A DNA stretch of 64,000 nt, taken from assembly GCA_028023455.1 (NCBI GenBank), contig JAQFVV010012537.1, forward strand, positions 870,001-934,000. Direction: 5' to 3'. Made by a program: the position numbers and the translations under genes. Under the pieces are notes generated by a model. That model saw only the letters and a program-made list of their open reading frames with translations, was not told the DNA's origin and did not search any database. Source of the DNA: Epiperipatus broadwayi. Lineage: Eukaryota; Onychophora; Udeonychophora; Euonychophora; Peripatidae. This document shows positions 46,935 to 58,616 of the stretch, one piece after another; the stretch's first letter is position 1, and every line of letters begins with the position of its first letter.

Positions 46935-48235
46935 ATAATTTGATTCCCAAGTGCTTGAACCAATCATAGCCAATGAGAGAATTTATCGGGATGTGAATTA
47001 TATATAAATGGCAATTTTAGTTTTTTGCCACTGTCAGAAGTAATCGGAGCCTGAATTGCTCCTTTAATCTTTATGGCCTTGCCATTGATGTCCTAAGCTT
47101 TGAATTTGGTATATATGTCTAGGTAGCTGTCATATCTGCCATGATAGTTTTCCAATCTTTCATGGGTCAGTAAAAACCCCTTGCTGCTGCTGTCAATTTC
47201 CATCGATAAGGTTTTACCGAAAATTTTGACAGTCATTCAAATTTCTGTGATTGGTCCAAAAACACATTATTAATCACCACAATTTCCTCTTGCTTAGGTT
47301 TTCTAGTAAAACACTCTTGGCTGTTATTACTTGTATCATTGTTGAATTTCTTATTTTGGCACATTTTTTCCAAATAGCCAACTTTATTACAGTGTTTACA
47401 GCATTGATCCTTATAAAAACACTCACATGCCATGTGTCCTAATTTTCCACAGCAAAAGCACTTGATTCGATTTTTCTTAATCTCAGTTATTACACTTTGA
47501 TCAGGCAACCTTTGTCGACTTTGTGGTTTTCATAGGGATTGTTATCCACTATTTTCACGGCCGCAAATTCTTTAGCTTACTGTAACACAAGTTCATGAAC
47601 TATACCATATATGATAGCTTCTTTATAATTGATATCCTTGTCCGCCAGTAGCTGCTGTCTCAAACTGTCATTGCTCATATCACATAAAATTTGTTTGAGG
47701 AGACCTTTCTCCAGGCATGAGTTATAGACACAGTTTTTTTGTGAGTTCATGCAGGGCATTATCATAATCTAGTGTTCGCTTATTCTTGCCTTATCAGCAA
47801 TTTCTGAAGTGGAGTCTGGTGATGGGTCTAGACTCATAAGGATTAAAATAGTGGGCCAAACAATCTTTGATCTGTTCAAATGTTAATTCTTCTGGGGTTT
47901 TAGGTTCACAAAGCCTATTTGCAATTTGGATGATGCTTCTCCCTGCTTAGCACAATAAAGTTGCAGTTTTAATTTTGTGGTCTTATTTTATTAGTGACCA
48001 GGAGTTTCTCTATTTGTTGGACATACAGGGCCCACTCATTTGTCTCTTTGACATCAAATTCAGATATTGCCACTGCATTATGACTTAGGCAATTTGGCAA
48101 AAAATATCTTTTTTCCTAAAGTAATTTATCCACTCATGAAAATTTCGATGCCAACTTATTCGGCTATCAATGCGCTAATTGTTAGTACTGACAATTTCAC
48201 CATTTTCTGAGGATTAGATCGTTGAGGTTCATAAT
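46935..48235 (-). pseudogene. gag and protease remnant of gypsy copy 3
   Basis: Minus-strand gag-like frames run from about 48235. LLADKDINYKEAI at 47577-47765 is the gag C-terminal helix region. The 91-codon open frame 47233-47508 has three cysteine knuckle patterns: CFCCGKLGHMAC, then CCKHCNKVGYLEKMC. The protease follows at about 47030-47230 with MEIDSSSKG where the family has a D-T/S-G active site, then GYDWFKHLG at the end of the domain. Stops and frameshifts interrupt it. Confidence 0.75.
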
Positions 48236-48250
48236 CAGGACTGTGCCAGT

Positions 48251-48955
48251 TGCTGTGTCTAGTGGTGACAACCCTTACTGCACAGCTGGATTGCAAATTT
48301 AATAGGAAAAATAACACTAATATAATCCCAGGTGGCACAGCAATTTATTATTTGATACTCCTATAATTATAAAGTTATTATAAATGTTTCCAGTTTTTCA
48401 ACATTCTAAGTTATTACATAGGAATATGAGTTCAAGGCAGTTGATTTATGTGGGTCGTATGACCAGGTACTGCTGTCTCAAGATATTAATTAAAAGTACG
48501 AAGAAATGTTCTCGGGGAGGCCAGTTGGCAAGGCTGACAATAATTGTCAGTGGAAGAAACAAGTCCATTCGTCATGGGCCACAAGTAGCTAGTAATGTTC
48601 ACTTCCCACTTCTGGTGAAGATCACCATTCATGTTTTTGTTTTACTAATCATTTGATTGGAATCCTTCGGTCCCATGTGGTAGTAATAATGTTATTACAT
48701 TCCAACCTGCAATTTTGTTTAATCAAATTAATCATATGAATTTTTATCTTTATAATTAATTTTGCTTCTTTTATCAGATGATTCTTGACAGGAATTTAAT
48801 ATGTGTTTTCCAATGGCATTTAATTAAATAAATGCTGTGTCCATTGCATTTATTCACACACATATTTATTTTAATTTAACATTTTCCATCTTTTATGGTT
48901 TCAATAAAAATACTTGTTTGATAAGATTTTTATTTTCATATACATGTATTTAGCA
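48251..48955 (-). repeat. 5' LTR of gypsy copy 3 (uninterrupted)
   Basis: A 705-bp LTR at the high-coordinate end, which shows the target sequence before the hammerhead array entered the other LTR (TTATTATAAATG near 48374 without a duplication). It begins (element sense) TGCTAAATACATG and ends ACAGCA. Confidence 0.9.
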
Positions 48956-49049
48956 TTAATAAATTATTACTGCTAAATATATATATATGTGTGTGTGTGC
49001 TGTTATCTGTGAGTTTTACTGTATATTTTTTGTTGGTCACCCAGTCATA

Positions 49050-49600
49050 GTTGGGGACAGAGCATTAACTTTCTATAGATTGTTTAAAATCTATATTCTC
49101 CAAGCGCCCTTGATTGTATATCAAAGACATAATTCACTTAAAGATATACTTGCTAAAACAAATTTGATTAGCAATTCTGTATCAATAAAAAGTTTTCTAT
49201 GTAGTGATAAAAGAAATCTTACATGCAAACATATTATGGTGACGAAAGTGGTTCAAAGCATTAGTAATAATTTTAAATAGTATATCCCTAACTATGCCAC
49301 ATGTAAAAGTGTAAATTTAATATATTTAATAGAGTGCAATAGATGTATGAACCATTATGTAGGTGAATCAGCAACATGTTACAATAACTAACCATAGGTT
49401 TGACATTTTGTATAAGAATGAAAACAGAACTAGTATCAAAACGTTTGAATTTACTAGATCATTAAATTGATGATTTGAAAGTAGTGATATTACAGAATGA
49501 TTTTTTTTCCACAAGAGAAAGAAACCAAAAATAGTTTTTTTATTTTTAAATTCAAGACCTTATACTTACATGGAATGCACTTAAATATAGACACTATCAC
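49050..49600 (+). pseudogene. Penelope-like element, GIY-YIG endonuclease part
   Basis: Plus-strand frames give APLIVYQRHNSLKDIL (49115-49160), a cysteine segment FLCSDKRNLTCKHI, then after one stop LIYLIECNRCMNHYVGE (49318-49370), the GIY-YIG core with YVG, and after frameshifts FKFKTLYLHGMHLN (about 49545-49585), the family's C-terminal K-L-x-T-L-x-P-x-G-x-N signature. This is the endonuclease half of a Penelope-like element. Its RT half is at 42785-43195 in the same orientation; the gypsy element inserted between them. Confidence 0.8.
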
Positions 49601-49786
49601 ATCTTTAAATTATCTAGCTTTCTAATGCATTTTTTATTATCTTATATATTTACATTTATATATATGTAAGTGATTATGACTATACACATGTATCTTTAAA
49701 ATTTAATTATAATTAATATCTATTTATTTTAGTTTGTATATATAAATATATCATTCAGTTTTTTAATACAAATTTTAACATGTATA

Positions 49787-50702
49787 CACCTGGGTCTGGT
49801 TTTATGTGGATTATTTTAATGTGATTTTGAAGTTATGGGATTCATGTTTCTTCTTAATATCTTTCATATTTCACTATATTAGATATCAAGAAATTTAAAT
49901 TATTAATAACTTATTTTGACTTGAAATACTTTTTTTTTCTTCAAAAATATAACGTTATATTAGCAGCTAATATGAATATGACCTGCAGCTGTATTTAGAA
50001 TTTCAGTTTCTATGAAAATAACCTAATTATACTAATGAGTAAATAATAATAATAGATTTAAACTTATATATAAAAATATAGCAATAAATGTTCTAAAAAT
50101 TTAAATTTTTAAAATAAAAAATGAAGATTTTATAAACTGAAAATAATCTTTCTAATGATAATCTTTTTGTTTTGATTGCAATTTCCTTTTTTTTAATATA
50201 GAAACAGAAAACCATTAACACAGCACAAGACTAAAAGTGGTGCTAGTTGTACATCACATCACAAATAAAAATAAAGTGACTAACAGGTTTTTCTGGGCAT
50301 AATTGCTGAGAGATTCTTGACTTCATTTAAGGAGAAGCCACAATACAGCACATCGAATCTGATTTCTTACCAGTTTACAAATGAATGCTAGTGGTAATGA
50401 TTAAAATATGTATGAAAGATGTAAAATTAAATACTGTAGTTAATAAAAAAAGTAAAAAAAAATTGTCTTATATTAATTTTTTTCAAATATTTGAAATTTT
50501 TTATTAGTCATATTTTATTTGCTTCTTTTTTTAATGCAAATTTTAAAGCAATTTTTCCTTATTTCTTTGCTTTTATGTGAATTCTGAAAAATACAGAACC
50601 TATCCTCCATTTTTCAAGGTAAGTTAAGTCTATTTTTGTGCGAGTTTTTTTAATGCAGGTTTTCTGTGGAATCTATCTACAACATAAAATGAGACCCAGG
50701 TG
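49787..50702. mobile_element. Non-autonomous TIR element, shorter copy
   Basis: Begins CACCTGGGTCTGGTTTTATG and ends with the inverted form CATAAAATGAGACCCAGGTG, flanked by TA on each side (49785-49786, 50703-50704). It is homologous to 40225-41338 with internal deletions relative to it. No ORF. Confidence 0.85.
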
Positions 50703-50704
50703 TA

Positions 50705-51614
50705 CAAAATAATTTTTATATATACTGTACTCTTTTTCCTTTTTACTCTTATATAAATACTATATCATGTGGTTGTTCGAAGGTATTCATTTATTAATAA
50801 CATTCTCACAGCGTCTGCGCAATTAGCTTAACAGGCTGTCATTCTATCGTAATTATAATCGCACGCAAGACGTTATAAAAATAAATGCTTATAATGTTTA
50901 ATATAATTGAATGAATTATTAAATTTATCTTCTAAGATTAAGTTTAAACTGTATAATAATTATTTATTGAAGTTATGATTTTTATAGTATATAAAATGTT
51001 TTAATTTTTAGTTATTGTTATAAAAATGTCAAAATTATTATTCTGATTTTTTATTATTAAATTCAATATGTTCTAACATGTATTATTTTGTAATTAAATA
51101 TTCATTTAGTTTTATTGCAGACAGTAAATTTCAAAAAATTGCAAAACTATGTATGGAGAGCAGGTCACATGACCGATATGTGTGTATTGTGCTTGCATGG
51201 TTTTAGTGAAAGTTTTAGTTATTTCTAAAATTGTCAATAAATTACAGCATTTATACATGATAAGATAAATTTATTAATAAATATATTTAATTTTTTAAAA
51301 ATATTCTAAACTACTAAATATCAACTAAAATTGCTACATTTAAACTAAATATTTTTTTATAATTTCCTAAATTGGTAAAAATTAATCAAATGTATCATGT
51401 TAAATATTTTTTGTTTTGTCATAAAATAAATTACTTATATTAAATATTTTTTATATTTTTTTTTACTTTTTTTTCTAATTTTAAAAGTACATAATTGGGA
51501 AATATGTAAATGAGTCTGTAGTCTGATGATTTGTCATCCAATCAAATTTTTTAATAGAACAGGTATAAATACTGTGTGTAATTAAGTAATTGTGGTTATT
51601 GTTTTAAAATTATT
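50705..51614. other. AT-rich DNA, no gene seen
   Basis: Nothing recognised. TTAGCTTAACAGG near 50826 looks weakly tRNA A-box-like, but no fold was found. Confidence 0.4.
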
Positions 51615-51625
51615 GTGATAAATAG

Positions 51626-54600
51626 TCATCATCATCATCATTATCAACCATTATCAATCCACTGCAGGATGAAGGTCTCTCCAAGTTTAATCCATCTTCT
51701 CCGATCTTTAGCTTCTCTTCTCCACATCACCCCTACACATTTTCTTATTTCATCCATCCATCTTACATGTGGTCTCCTTCTAGGTCTTTTACAATCTCTT
51801 GGAATCCAGTTTAAAATTTCAATTGTCCATCTATTATCATCTCTTCTAGAAATATGTCCAGCCCAACTCCACTTCAATCTTTTAATTTTTTCAATGAGGT
51901 CAGTAACACCTGTTTGTTCTCTTACCCATACATTGCGTTTTCGATCTCTTCTTGTTACTCCCAACATACATCTCTCCATACTTCTTTGAGTGGTCTGAAG
52001 TCTCTGTATTGATCTTCTATTAAGTGTCCAAGTCTCAGATCCATAAGTAAGAACTGGTAAAACACATTTGTTAAAAACCTTTCTTTTCAAACACATAGGC
52101 ATATTTCCTTTTAATATCAAGTTATTTCTACCAAAAGCACTCCAACCAAGTTTAATTCTATGATTAATTTCCTCTATTATGTTTCCATCTGTATTAATAA
52201 TCTGACCAAGGTATTTGTAACTCTTAACTTCTTCTAATTCATCATAATCAATCTTTATTTTCATATTTTGAGCAAATCGATTAAACATTACTTTAGTCTT
52301 TTTAACATTTATCTTTAGTCCTACTTTCCTACTTTCATCTGATAACTCCTGCAACATTTCCTGCAGCTTGGAAGCATTATTTGCAAAAACAACTACATCA
52401 TCTGCGAAATCTAAATGACTTAAATAATCTCCATTTACTTTCACTCCTTTAGTTTCCCATTTTAATCCACAAAATACTTCTTGCAGCACTGCTGTAAAAA
52501 GTTTTGGAGATATGGAGTCACCTTGTCTTACACCTTTCTCAATGTTGACTTTCCCAGTATCATTATGTAATCTAATTGTTGCTGTTGCATTTTTATAAAT
52601 ATTCTTTAAAATATGACAATATCCTGGATCTATACCTTGATGATCCAATGCTTTAATCACTGAAGAAATGTTTATAGAATCAAATGCCTTTTCATAATCT
52701 ACAAATCCAAAACACAATGACAACTCATATTCATTTGTCCTTTCTATAACTTCTCTCAATACTTGAATATGATCTACTGTACTAAAACCACTTTTAAATC
52801 CAGCTTGTTCTCTTGGTTGGTGAAAATCCAAGGTTCTCTGTAGACGAGTTGTAATTATCTTGGTAAAAATTTTATATAAAACTGATAAAAGGCTGATAGG
52901 TCTGTAATTTCTAATATCTTCTTTATCACCTTTTTTAAATATTAATATTATTACTGCATTCTTCCAATCATCCGGTACATCTTTATCATTTAGACATTTG
53001 GTATATAACTTTGCTAATATTTTTTCTGTTTCTTCACCTGCTTCTTTTAATATATCAATTATAATTCCATCATTACCTGGAGCCTTTCCTTTTTTCATAC
53101 ATTTAATTGCATTTCTCACTTCTTCATTTAAAATTCTGGGCAATTCGGAAGATGTAATAGATATAGGAGGTACTTGTTCTTTATTACTATATAATTCTCG
53201 ATAAAAATCTTCTACCAATTTCATAATGTCATCCCTCTTTTTAGTAATAATTCCATCTTTTTTCCTTATTGCAGATATAAATTTCCTACCAATACCAAAA
53301 TGTTGTTTTACATTCTTAAGACTTTTATTTTCTTCTACAGCTTTTCTTGCTAATTCACAGTTATACTTTCTTATATCATTTTCAACTCTTTTCCGCACCA
53401 TTTTACAAAATTCGAGATATTCAATTCTTTTTAATGCATCATTCTTGCATATCTTCATATTCCTTCTTTTCTTCATAAGTTCTCTAGTCTCAGTAGAAAT
53501 TTTATTAGTCAATTGCTGCTTTTTTCTACCAGCTATCTTTGTTGCAGTTTTTAAAAGTGTATCAGTTATTTTCATATTAATTTCATTCAAATCTGAATCA
53601 TGTTCAAAATCTACTAATACTTGAAACCGATTTGTAAGTTCTAATTTAAATTCATTAGAATGTTTCTGAAGATTAGGAATATCAACTGTAAATATAGTTT
53701 TTCTTAATAATTTTTGTCTCTCTAGTTTTACATTAACATGTATCTTACCCCTTACTAATCGATGATCACTTCCTGTGTTAAATTTATTAAGAACATTACA
53801 ATCTTGAAATATGTATTTCCTGTTAGTCAAAATATAATCCAATTCTGCTGTACCTTCATTTGGATGCTTCCATGTCCATTTCCTTTTAACATTTTTCTCA
53901 AAAAAAGAATTCATAATATAAAGTTTTTCCTTCTCTGCAAACTCCACAAGTCTATGTCCTCTCTCATTTCTATTACCATAACCAAAATTACCTACAACAC
54001 TTTCATCTTTCATTTGTTTACCAATTCTAGCATTAAAATCTCCCATAACAATTTTAAAATGTTGTTTACTCTGATCAAAAGCCTTTTGTACATCCATATA
54101 AAAATCTTCTACTACTTCATCACTGTGAGAACTTGTTGGGGCATAAACCTGAATTATCTGCATTTGATATCTGCTATTAAGTTGTATAACTAATCTTGCC
54201 ACTCTGTCTGATACACCATCAATCTCCACAATATTGTTCTTCCACTTTTTATTTATAATGAATCCTACTCCACTTGTATTTCCAATATTTGTGCCTTTAT
54301 AATAGAGCATATGTCCACTTTTTAAATCAATTGTCTCTTCACCTTTTCTTCTAACTTCACAAAGTCCAATAATATCCCATTTAATATAAGAGAGTTCTTC
54401 TTCTAATTCTTGCAATCTTCCTCCACTTGAAAGTGATCTGCAGTTGTAAGTACCTAAATAAAAAGTCGTCATCAAATGGCAGCCTGGGTCCGCCTCCAGG
54501 ATATTCTTAGCACCCTCCGCCTTTGGCCTCCAACCGCTGCCTTGGTTGGTGACTTTACAGCCTCCTGGGATTAAGGGCCATGCTTTATTTTTGTCTGTCA

Positions 54601-54923
54601 TAATTGTATAATTGGGAAAAATCTTTATCATTTACACAAACATTCATTCTGCCTTATCAGGCACTGAGAAGAAAGACCATGGTGTTTCTTGATCTTAAAC
54701 TCAGAGGTAAAAAGCCAATAAACTCACCACGCTGGCTAATGCGTGTTGGTGAGCAGCCCATCCATGTTCGTATACTATATGAATAAACATATAGTAATAA
54801 CAGCTGCAACGACAAGAACGTATGGAGTGGACATTAGGAATTTGCCCTGCTCGGTTCCTTTAAGGCCTCCAAGAGGAATCAAAGGGTCTCCTTTCAGTTA
54901 ATAGCAAACTCCTTTCTGCAGCC
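51626..54923 (-). mobile_element. Full-length RTE-clade LINE with 11-bp target duplication
   Basis: Minus-strand element flanked by GTGATAAATAG at 51615-51625 and 54924-54934. The 3' end, in element sense, is a short (ATG/GAT)n tail (TGATAATGATGATGATGATGA), typical of RTE elements. About 290 bases of 5' leader precede the ORF start at 54631, and the ORF ends 18 bases from the tail. The uninterrupted ORF and clear duplication indicate a young, possibly active copy. Degraded relatives are at 16840-18675 and 34360-35170. Confidence 0.93.
51644..54631 (-). CDS. RTE retrotransposon polyprotein (AP endonuclease and reverse transcriptase), 995 aa
   Basis: A single ORF carrying the two enzymes that copy and insert the element by target-primed reverse transcription. 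The N-terminal half is an apurinic-like endonuclease: TYNCRSLS near residue 60, [12 protein letters not shown] near 90, IIQVYAPT near 160, GDFNARIG near 195 and SDHRLV near 287. The C-terminal half is reverse transcriptase: GKAPGNDGI near 515, [13 protein letters not shown] near 580, [14 protein letters not shown] near 620, [13 protein letters not shown] near 640, [13 protein letters not shown] near 705 and catalytic FADD near 742. It ends with the RTE/BovB-type tail ([31 protein letters not shown]). Length fits the family (about 1000 aa). The first Met may not be the true start; MTD 10 codons later is an alternative. All catalytic motifs look intact. Confidence 0.93.
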   Translation of the reverse strand: MIKIFPNYTIMTDKNKAWPLIPGGCKVTNQGSGWRPKAEGAKNILEADPGCHLMTTFYLGTYNCRSLSSGGRLQELEEELSYIKWDIIGLCEVRRKGEETIDLKSGHMLYYKGTNIGNTSGVGFIINKKWKNNIVEIDGVSDRVARLVIQLNSRYQMQIIQVYAPTSSHSDEVVEDFYMDVQKAFDQSKQHFKIVMGDFNARIGKQMKDESVVGNFGYGNRNERGHRLVEFAEKEKLYIMNSFFEKNVKRKWTWKHPNEGTAELDYILTNRKYIFQDCNVLNKFNTGSDHRLVRGKIHVNVKLERQKLLRKTIFTVDIPNLQKHSNEFKLELTNRFQVLVDFEHDSDLNEINMKITDTLLKTATKIAGRKKQQLTNKISTETRELMKKRRNMKICKNDALKRIEYLEFCKMVRKRVENDIRKYNCELARKAVEENKSLKNVKQHFGIGRKFISAIRKKDGIITKKRDDIMKLVEDFYRELYSNKEQVPPISITSSELPRILNEEVRNAIKCMKKGKAPGNDGIIIDILKEAGEETEKILAKLYTKCLNDKDVPDDWKNAVIILIFKKGDKEDIRNYRPISLLSVLYKIFTKIITTRLQRTLDFHQPREQAGFKSGFSTVDHIQVLREVIERTNEYELSLCFGFVDYEKAFDSINISSVIKALDHQGIDPGYCHILKNIYKNATATIRLHNDTGKVNIEKGVRQGDSISPKLFTAVLQEVFCGLKWETKGVKVNGDYLSHLDFADDVVVFANNASKLQEMLQELSDESRKVGLKINVKKTKVMFNRFAQNMKIKIDYDELEEVKSYKYLGQIINTDGNIIEEINHRIKLGWSAFGRNNLILKGNMPMCLKRKVFNKCVLPVLTYGSETWTLNRRSIQRLQTTQRSMERCMLGVTRRDRKRNVWVREQTGVTDLIEKIKRLKWSWAGHISRRDDNRWTIEILNWIPRDCKRPRRRPHVRWMDEIRKCVGVMWRREAKDRRRWIKLGETFILQWIDNG

Positions 54924-54934
54924 GTGATAAATAG

Positions 54935-57006
54935 TATCAAGTTATATTACTATAGGTTTGTAATATATTTAAGATAACAGTCAATTATTTAAATTTTTAA
55001 TATATTTTTAAAAAAAAAAAGTCAAAAGGATTAAAAACTAGTATTTAGTTCAACTAAAAAATGTGTGAGTAAACCCATTCAATTTCCTGCTAGTGGACTA
55101 GTATAAAGCTTAATTGAAATTCGTTGGTAAATTATGGAACAGGAACCTATGGTCTTATATGTGGAAAGATTAGCAATGAAAGGCCAAAGAATTTATAAGA
55201 GTAAAGTTTTTCCAGTGCCATATAAAAATTATTTATTTATTTTTGCAGATTATTTCAGATTGCAATCAAATATTATCCAGAGGAATGAGACATATAGTGA
55301 ATATGTATGGGTTTATAAAGCTAAAACTTTTAAAAAACATTATTTAAGGAAAAATTATTGGAAAAGACTAAAATGTAATTTGTCTCTGAACTCTATAAAA
55401 CATTCAAGATGAGGTATAAAATATATTGTTCTCTCTATATAATATTGACATTATTTAGAAGGATTATACTATTAAAAAGAAGAAATATTTATCTTTGAAG
55501 CAAATTATATTTAAATTTTTAGAAATAAAGTATTTTAAAAAGATAACTGCTATAAAGAATATAAGTGATAACAAAAGTTATATTAAACAAGCAAATATTT
55601 AAATATAAAAACCTGCTGTTTTAATTGCTATGATTTAATTGCAAAGAAAAAGAAAAATGAATAATGAAAAGAAAAAAATATTATATCAGGAATAAATAAT
55701 TTTTTGTAATTAAAACCTGGATTGAATTATTCATTTTATTATATACTTTATTGAAATATAAATTGAAAATGAAAATATATCTATTTTATCCAAGGATTAC
55801 GTGTTAATAAATCGGACAGCGAATGATGTATTTGTTCCTGAACAAATGATGTATTTGTTCCTGAACAAGTTGGAATCTATGTATGTACTTGGGAGAAAAT
55901 GACTTACCTTTTCAAAATGGATTTTTAAAAAACTATTGAATAAATAATGGTTATCCTGAAAAGATTTGCAGAAAATAGACTGTATTAAATATCTTTACCA
56001 ACAGGATGGATATTATTTTTCAAGATTTTTGCAGATTTTAAAAGTCGACGAACATCATTTTTTTTATTGTGATTTTATGCACAGGAAGGAGAGTTTGAAG
56101 GAGAACAAAAACATTGGACAATATTGCTTAGCAACCATGCAGTCCCCAATTTATTAACAGAACTTTTATAGAAGGATTATATGAAGATAAGAATACGTAA
56201 CTTTAAATTTCATTATTATTAGTTATTTATTATTTTAAAAGTATACTAACATTAGAATTATAATTTATTTTTGGGTTACAGTAGAGGTTACATTTTTAGA
56301 TACTTTTAATTCTTATAATATTAATTTTAAAATCTTTTAACAATTTTTTAAAAATTTTAAAAACATTTCTTTAAAGTACATTAGTTTATGATGAGCGTTG
56401 TATAAATGATATTTGTAATTTTTTATATTTTATATAAATGGGACCAGAAGACATCAATAATGTGATTACAAATATTAAATCACATAGGTAATTTAAATTG
56501 CTTTAATTATTATATATATACAATGAGAATTGCTTGGAATTTTATAATATTCATATTATATTACATGAATGAATGAACAAACAGAAGTGTGAGTTAATAA
56601 CACATACAGATTTTTCTTTTACTAAGAGATATTAATAAAAATATGCATATATTTTTTATTTATAAAGTTCATTATAACTTTATTAATTACCATAATTTTA
56701 TGTGATTCTTTGCTAAATAAACCATATTATATTTATTTTAAATACATGAATATTGATCAAATATCTTAATCAGTCATTTGTATTTGTGGCTAAGCTTAAG
56801 TGTGTGAAACCATAACTTATAGTATTTATGATTAGATAAATTAATGTGTTAACTTTATTATTGGAAAAATTGCTTAATTTATTTTATGATGTAGATTGTT
56901 TAAATCTATTTGAAATTTTTAGATGATAGTGAACAGGAGAGTAGAAAGTGAAACTCTGGATGTTTTATATTTGTAAGATGTGTTAAGATAGGAAAATTAG
57001 CCTATA
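54935..57006. other. AT-rich DNA, no recognised gene
   Basis: A 92-codon plus-strand open frame at 55134-55412 is basic and Tyr-rich but matches no family I know. A 16-bp unit (GATGTATTTGTTCCTGAACAA type) is duplicated near 55825-55870. Confidence 0.4.
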
Positions 57007-58606
57007 TTATATTGTAGTTGTTATACAAACACAGTTAATGTAGCCCTGTATTTTTGTATTTATTTCCATGTATTTTTGAGTTTTGGTACCTTTATTATTT
57101 AATTTATGTGCCGGTTCAGGCCAATGAATTACGTCTGTATCAAAAATTTTTTCTTTAGTACTTTGTTTAGCCACTATGAGTGATGCGCCAGTTGTAATGT
57201 AGCCTGTCGTACAGTATTCATCGTTATTCACTGTAGCATCTAAAAACTCGTGGTTCATTTCTGAGATTGTTTGTTTGGAGGTCTTTATTTTAGGTATATT
57301 TTGATGTGAATTTTGTTTATTATTACTATTACAATTAAAATCGATATTATTTTTATCATTTATTTCCGTAGATATTTCGTTGGTTTTAGAATCGCCATTG
57401 ACATGGCTTTCCAGTATAAACTGAGGCTGGTAAGAATAATTTTTATGTTTATTATCAGTAATATTTGTGACGTTGAGGTTAGATGTTGTATTATGCTTGG
57501 TCTCATGTTCCTTAATTAGCATCTTGTGTGTGCAATTGGTTTCACAAAGCTTACATAAATCTTCCGCTGTATTGACGCTGTCTTTGTTTTTGTTTGCGTC
57601 ATCGGATGTCGTTGCGATTTTTTGCTTTCCGCTGTATTGACGCTGTCTTCATTTTTGTTTGCGTCATCGGATGTCGTTGCGATTTTTTGCTTTTCATATT
57701 TTTCTATAGCACTTGAATTATTGGTGGCCGAATTTTGGTTATTAGTACTAGAAAGTTTATTTCCTTTTATGATTTGAGAGTTCATTTTGTAACGAGTTTG
57801 TGATATTTTTTCAACTTGAATGCAACCTTCAGAGTTTTGATTGGATGTTACGCTGTTGTCTAAAGTGTATTCCACTGCATTGGCAATTACGTTAACATTT
57901 GAAACATTTGCATGTGCTTCGGAAATGGTAGGGCCTACACTAGAAACATTGTTGGATTTCAGTATTTTCAGCAGCCTAAGGTTAGTATTCCGGTATTTAG
58001 GCATGCTATGTGAATAAAATGTCTTAGTATTAATGGTTACGTTGGAACTCTGTGAGTTTTCCGTACTGTTGTTTATGTCATATCTTGTGCCTAGGTCTAT
58101 GTTACCCTTCAGGCTCTGGAGAATGTTCAACTTCACAGAGTACTCTGTGACTTCAGATTTTGTTGTTTTAACTCTATTGCAAGTATCAGATTCATTTACA
58201 TTTTTATTTTTAATTAGATCTTGGGAATACATATAGTCATGATTATTATTATTGTAATTAAGCATTGTATGAGAAATATCAACTTTACCCTGATCTTTTG
58301 GCAGGTTTACTGTTTCTTTGTTAGGTTCTAGACCCTTTATGATGTTTCTAAATAATTTCTTTTTTTTAAATGTCTGTTGCATTTATTTGATAATTTTAGT
58401 TTATATAATGCTTGACTCTTTTTTGACTTTGAATTAATGGAGCTAATTCTTTTAGATTTATCATTTATTCTGGGAGATCTTTTTTTATTTTTTATTGCAA
58501 TTTTACCACGGTTAATTGTGTTATCAAGAGGTTCAAAACATATCCCATATTTTGGATTGTGGGCTAAATTTCCCACATCCATCAGAACTATATTAATAAA
58601 AATCAC
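57007..58606 (-). pseudogene. Asn/Ser-rich C2H2-finger-like ORF broken by a 1-base and a 65-bp frame change
   Basis: Three overlapping minus-strand open frames (58606-58337, 58382-57516, 57522-57007) appear to be one former reading frame of about 520 codons. A likely start is MDVGNLAHNP near 58582. The first break is in an A-run at about 58359-58366, one base short. The second is a tandem duplication of 65 bp (57564-57628 and 57629-57693). Without it the frame would read from the KQKIATTSDDANKN segment straight into DLCKLCETN and KEHETKH, a C-x2-C-x12-H-x3-H zinc finger at about 57490-57555. The rest is rich in Asn, Ser, Thr and Lys with no other domain seen. No family recognised. It may be a real gene with assembly errors in the homopolymer, or a recent pseudogene; a donor-like AAGGTAAGT lies at 58607-58616 just upstream. 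Confidence 0.5.
57564..57693. repeat. Tandem duplication of 65 bp inside the zinc-finger-like ORF
   Basis: The unit beginning CCGCTGTATTGACGCTGTCT is repeated once with about two differences. 65 is not a multiple of three, so it breaks the reading frame. Confidence 0.93.
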
Positions 58607-58616
58607 TTACCTTAAC

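Larger units (their letters stand above)
43964..48955 (-). mobile_element. Ty3/gypsy retrotransposon copy 3, internally deleted, TSD TTAAT
   Basis: Minus-strand element bounded by TTAAT (43959-43963 and 48956-48960). LTRs are 43964-46386 (interrupted) and 48251-48955; in element sense each begins TGCTAAATA or TGTGCTAAATA and ends ACAGCA. The primer-binding-like TGGCACAGTC follows the 5' LTR after two bases (minus sense, about 48239-48248), similar to TGGCGCAGTC in the miniature element at 3781. A purine run (AGGGAGG) precedes the 3' LTR. The interior is only about 1.86 kb: gag, protease and the C-terminal end of integrase, with RT and most of integrase deleted. It is inserted between the two halves of a Penelope-like relic. 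Confidence 0.88.

Noticed and set aside
50815-50875. A-box-like TTAGCTTAACAGG suggesting a tRNA
   Set aside because: No matching B box or cloverleaf could be folded.
51615-54193. Several plus-strand open frames of 60-143 codons
   Set aside because: Antisense shadows of the RTE polyprotein gene on the minus strand.
55134-55412. 92-codon plus-strand open frame, basic and Tyr-rich
   Set aside because: No recognised motif, splice context or neighbour supports a gene.
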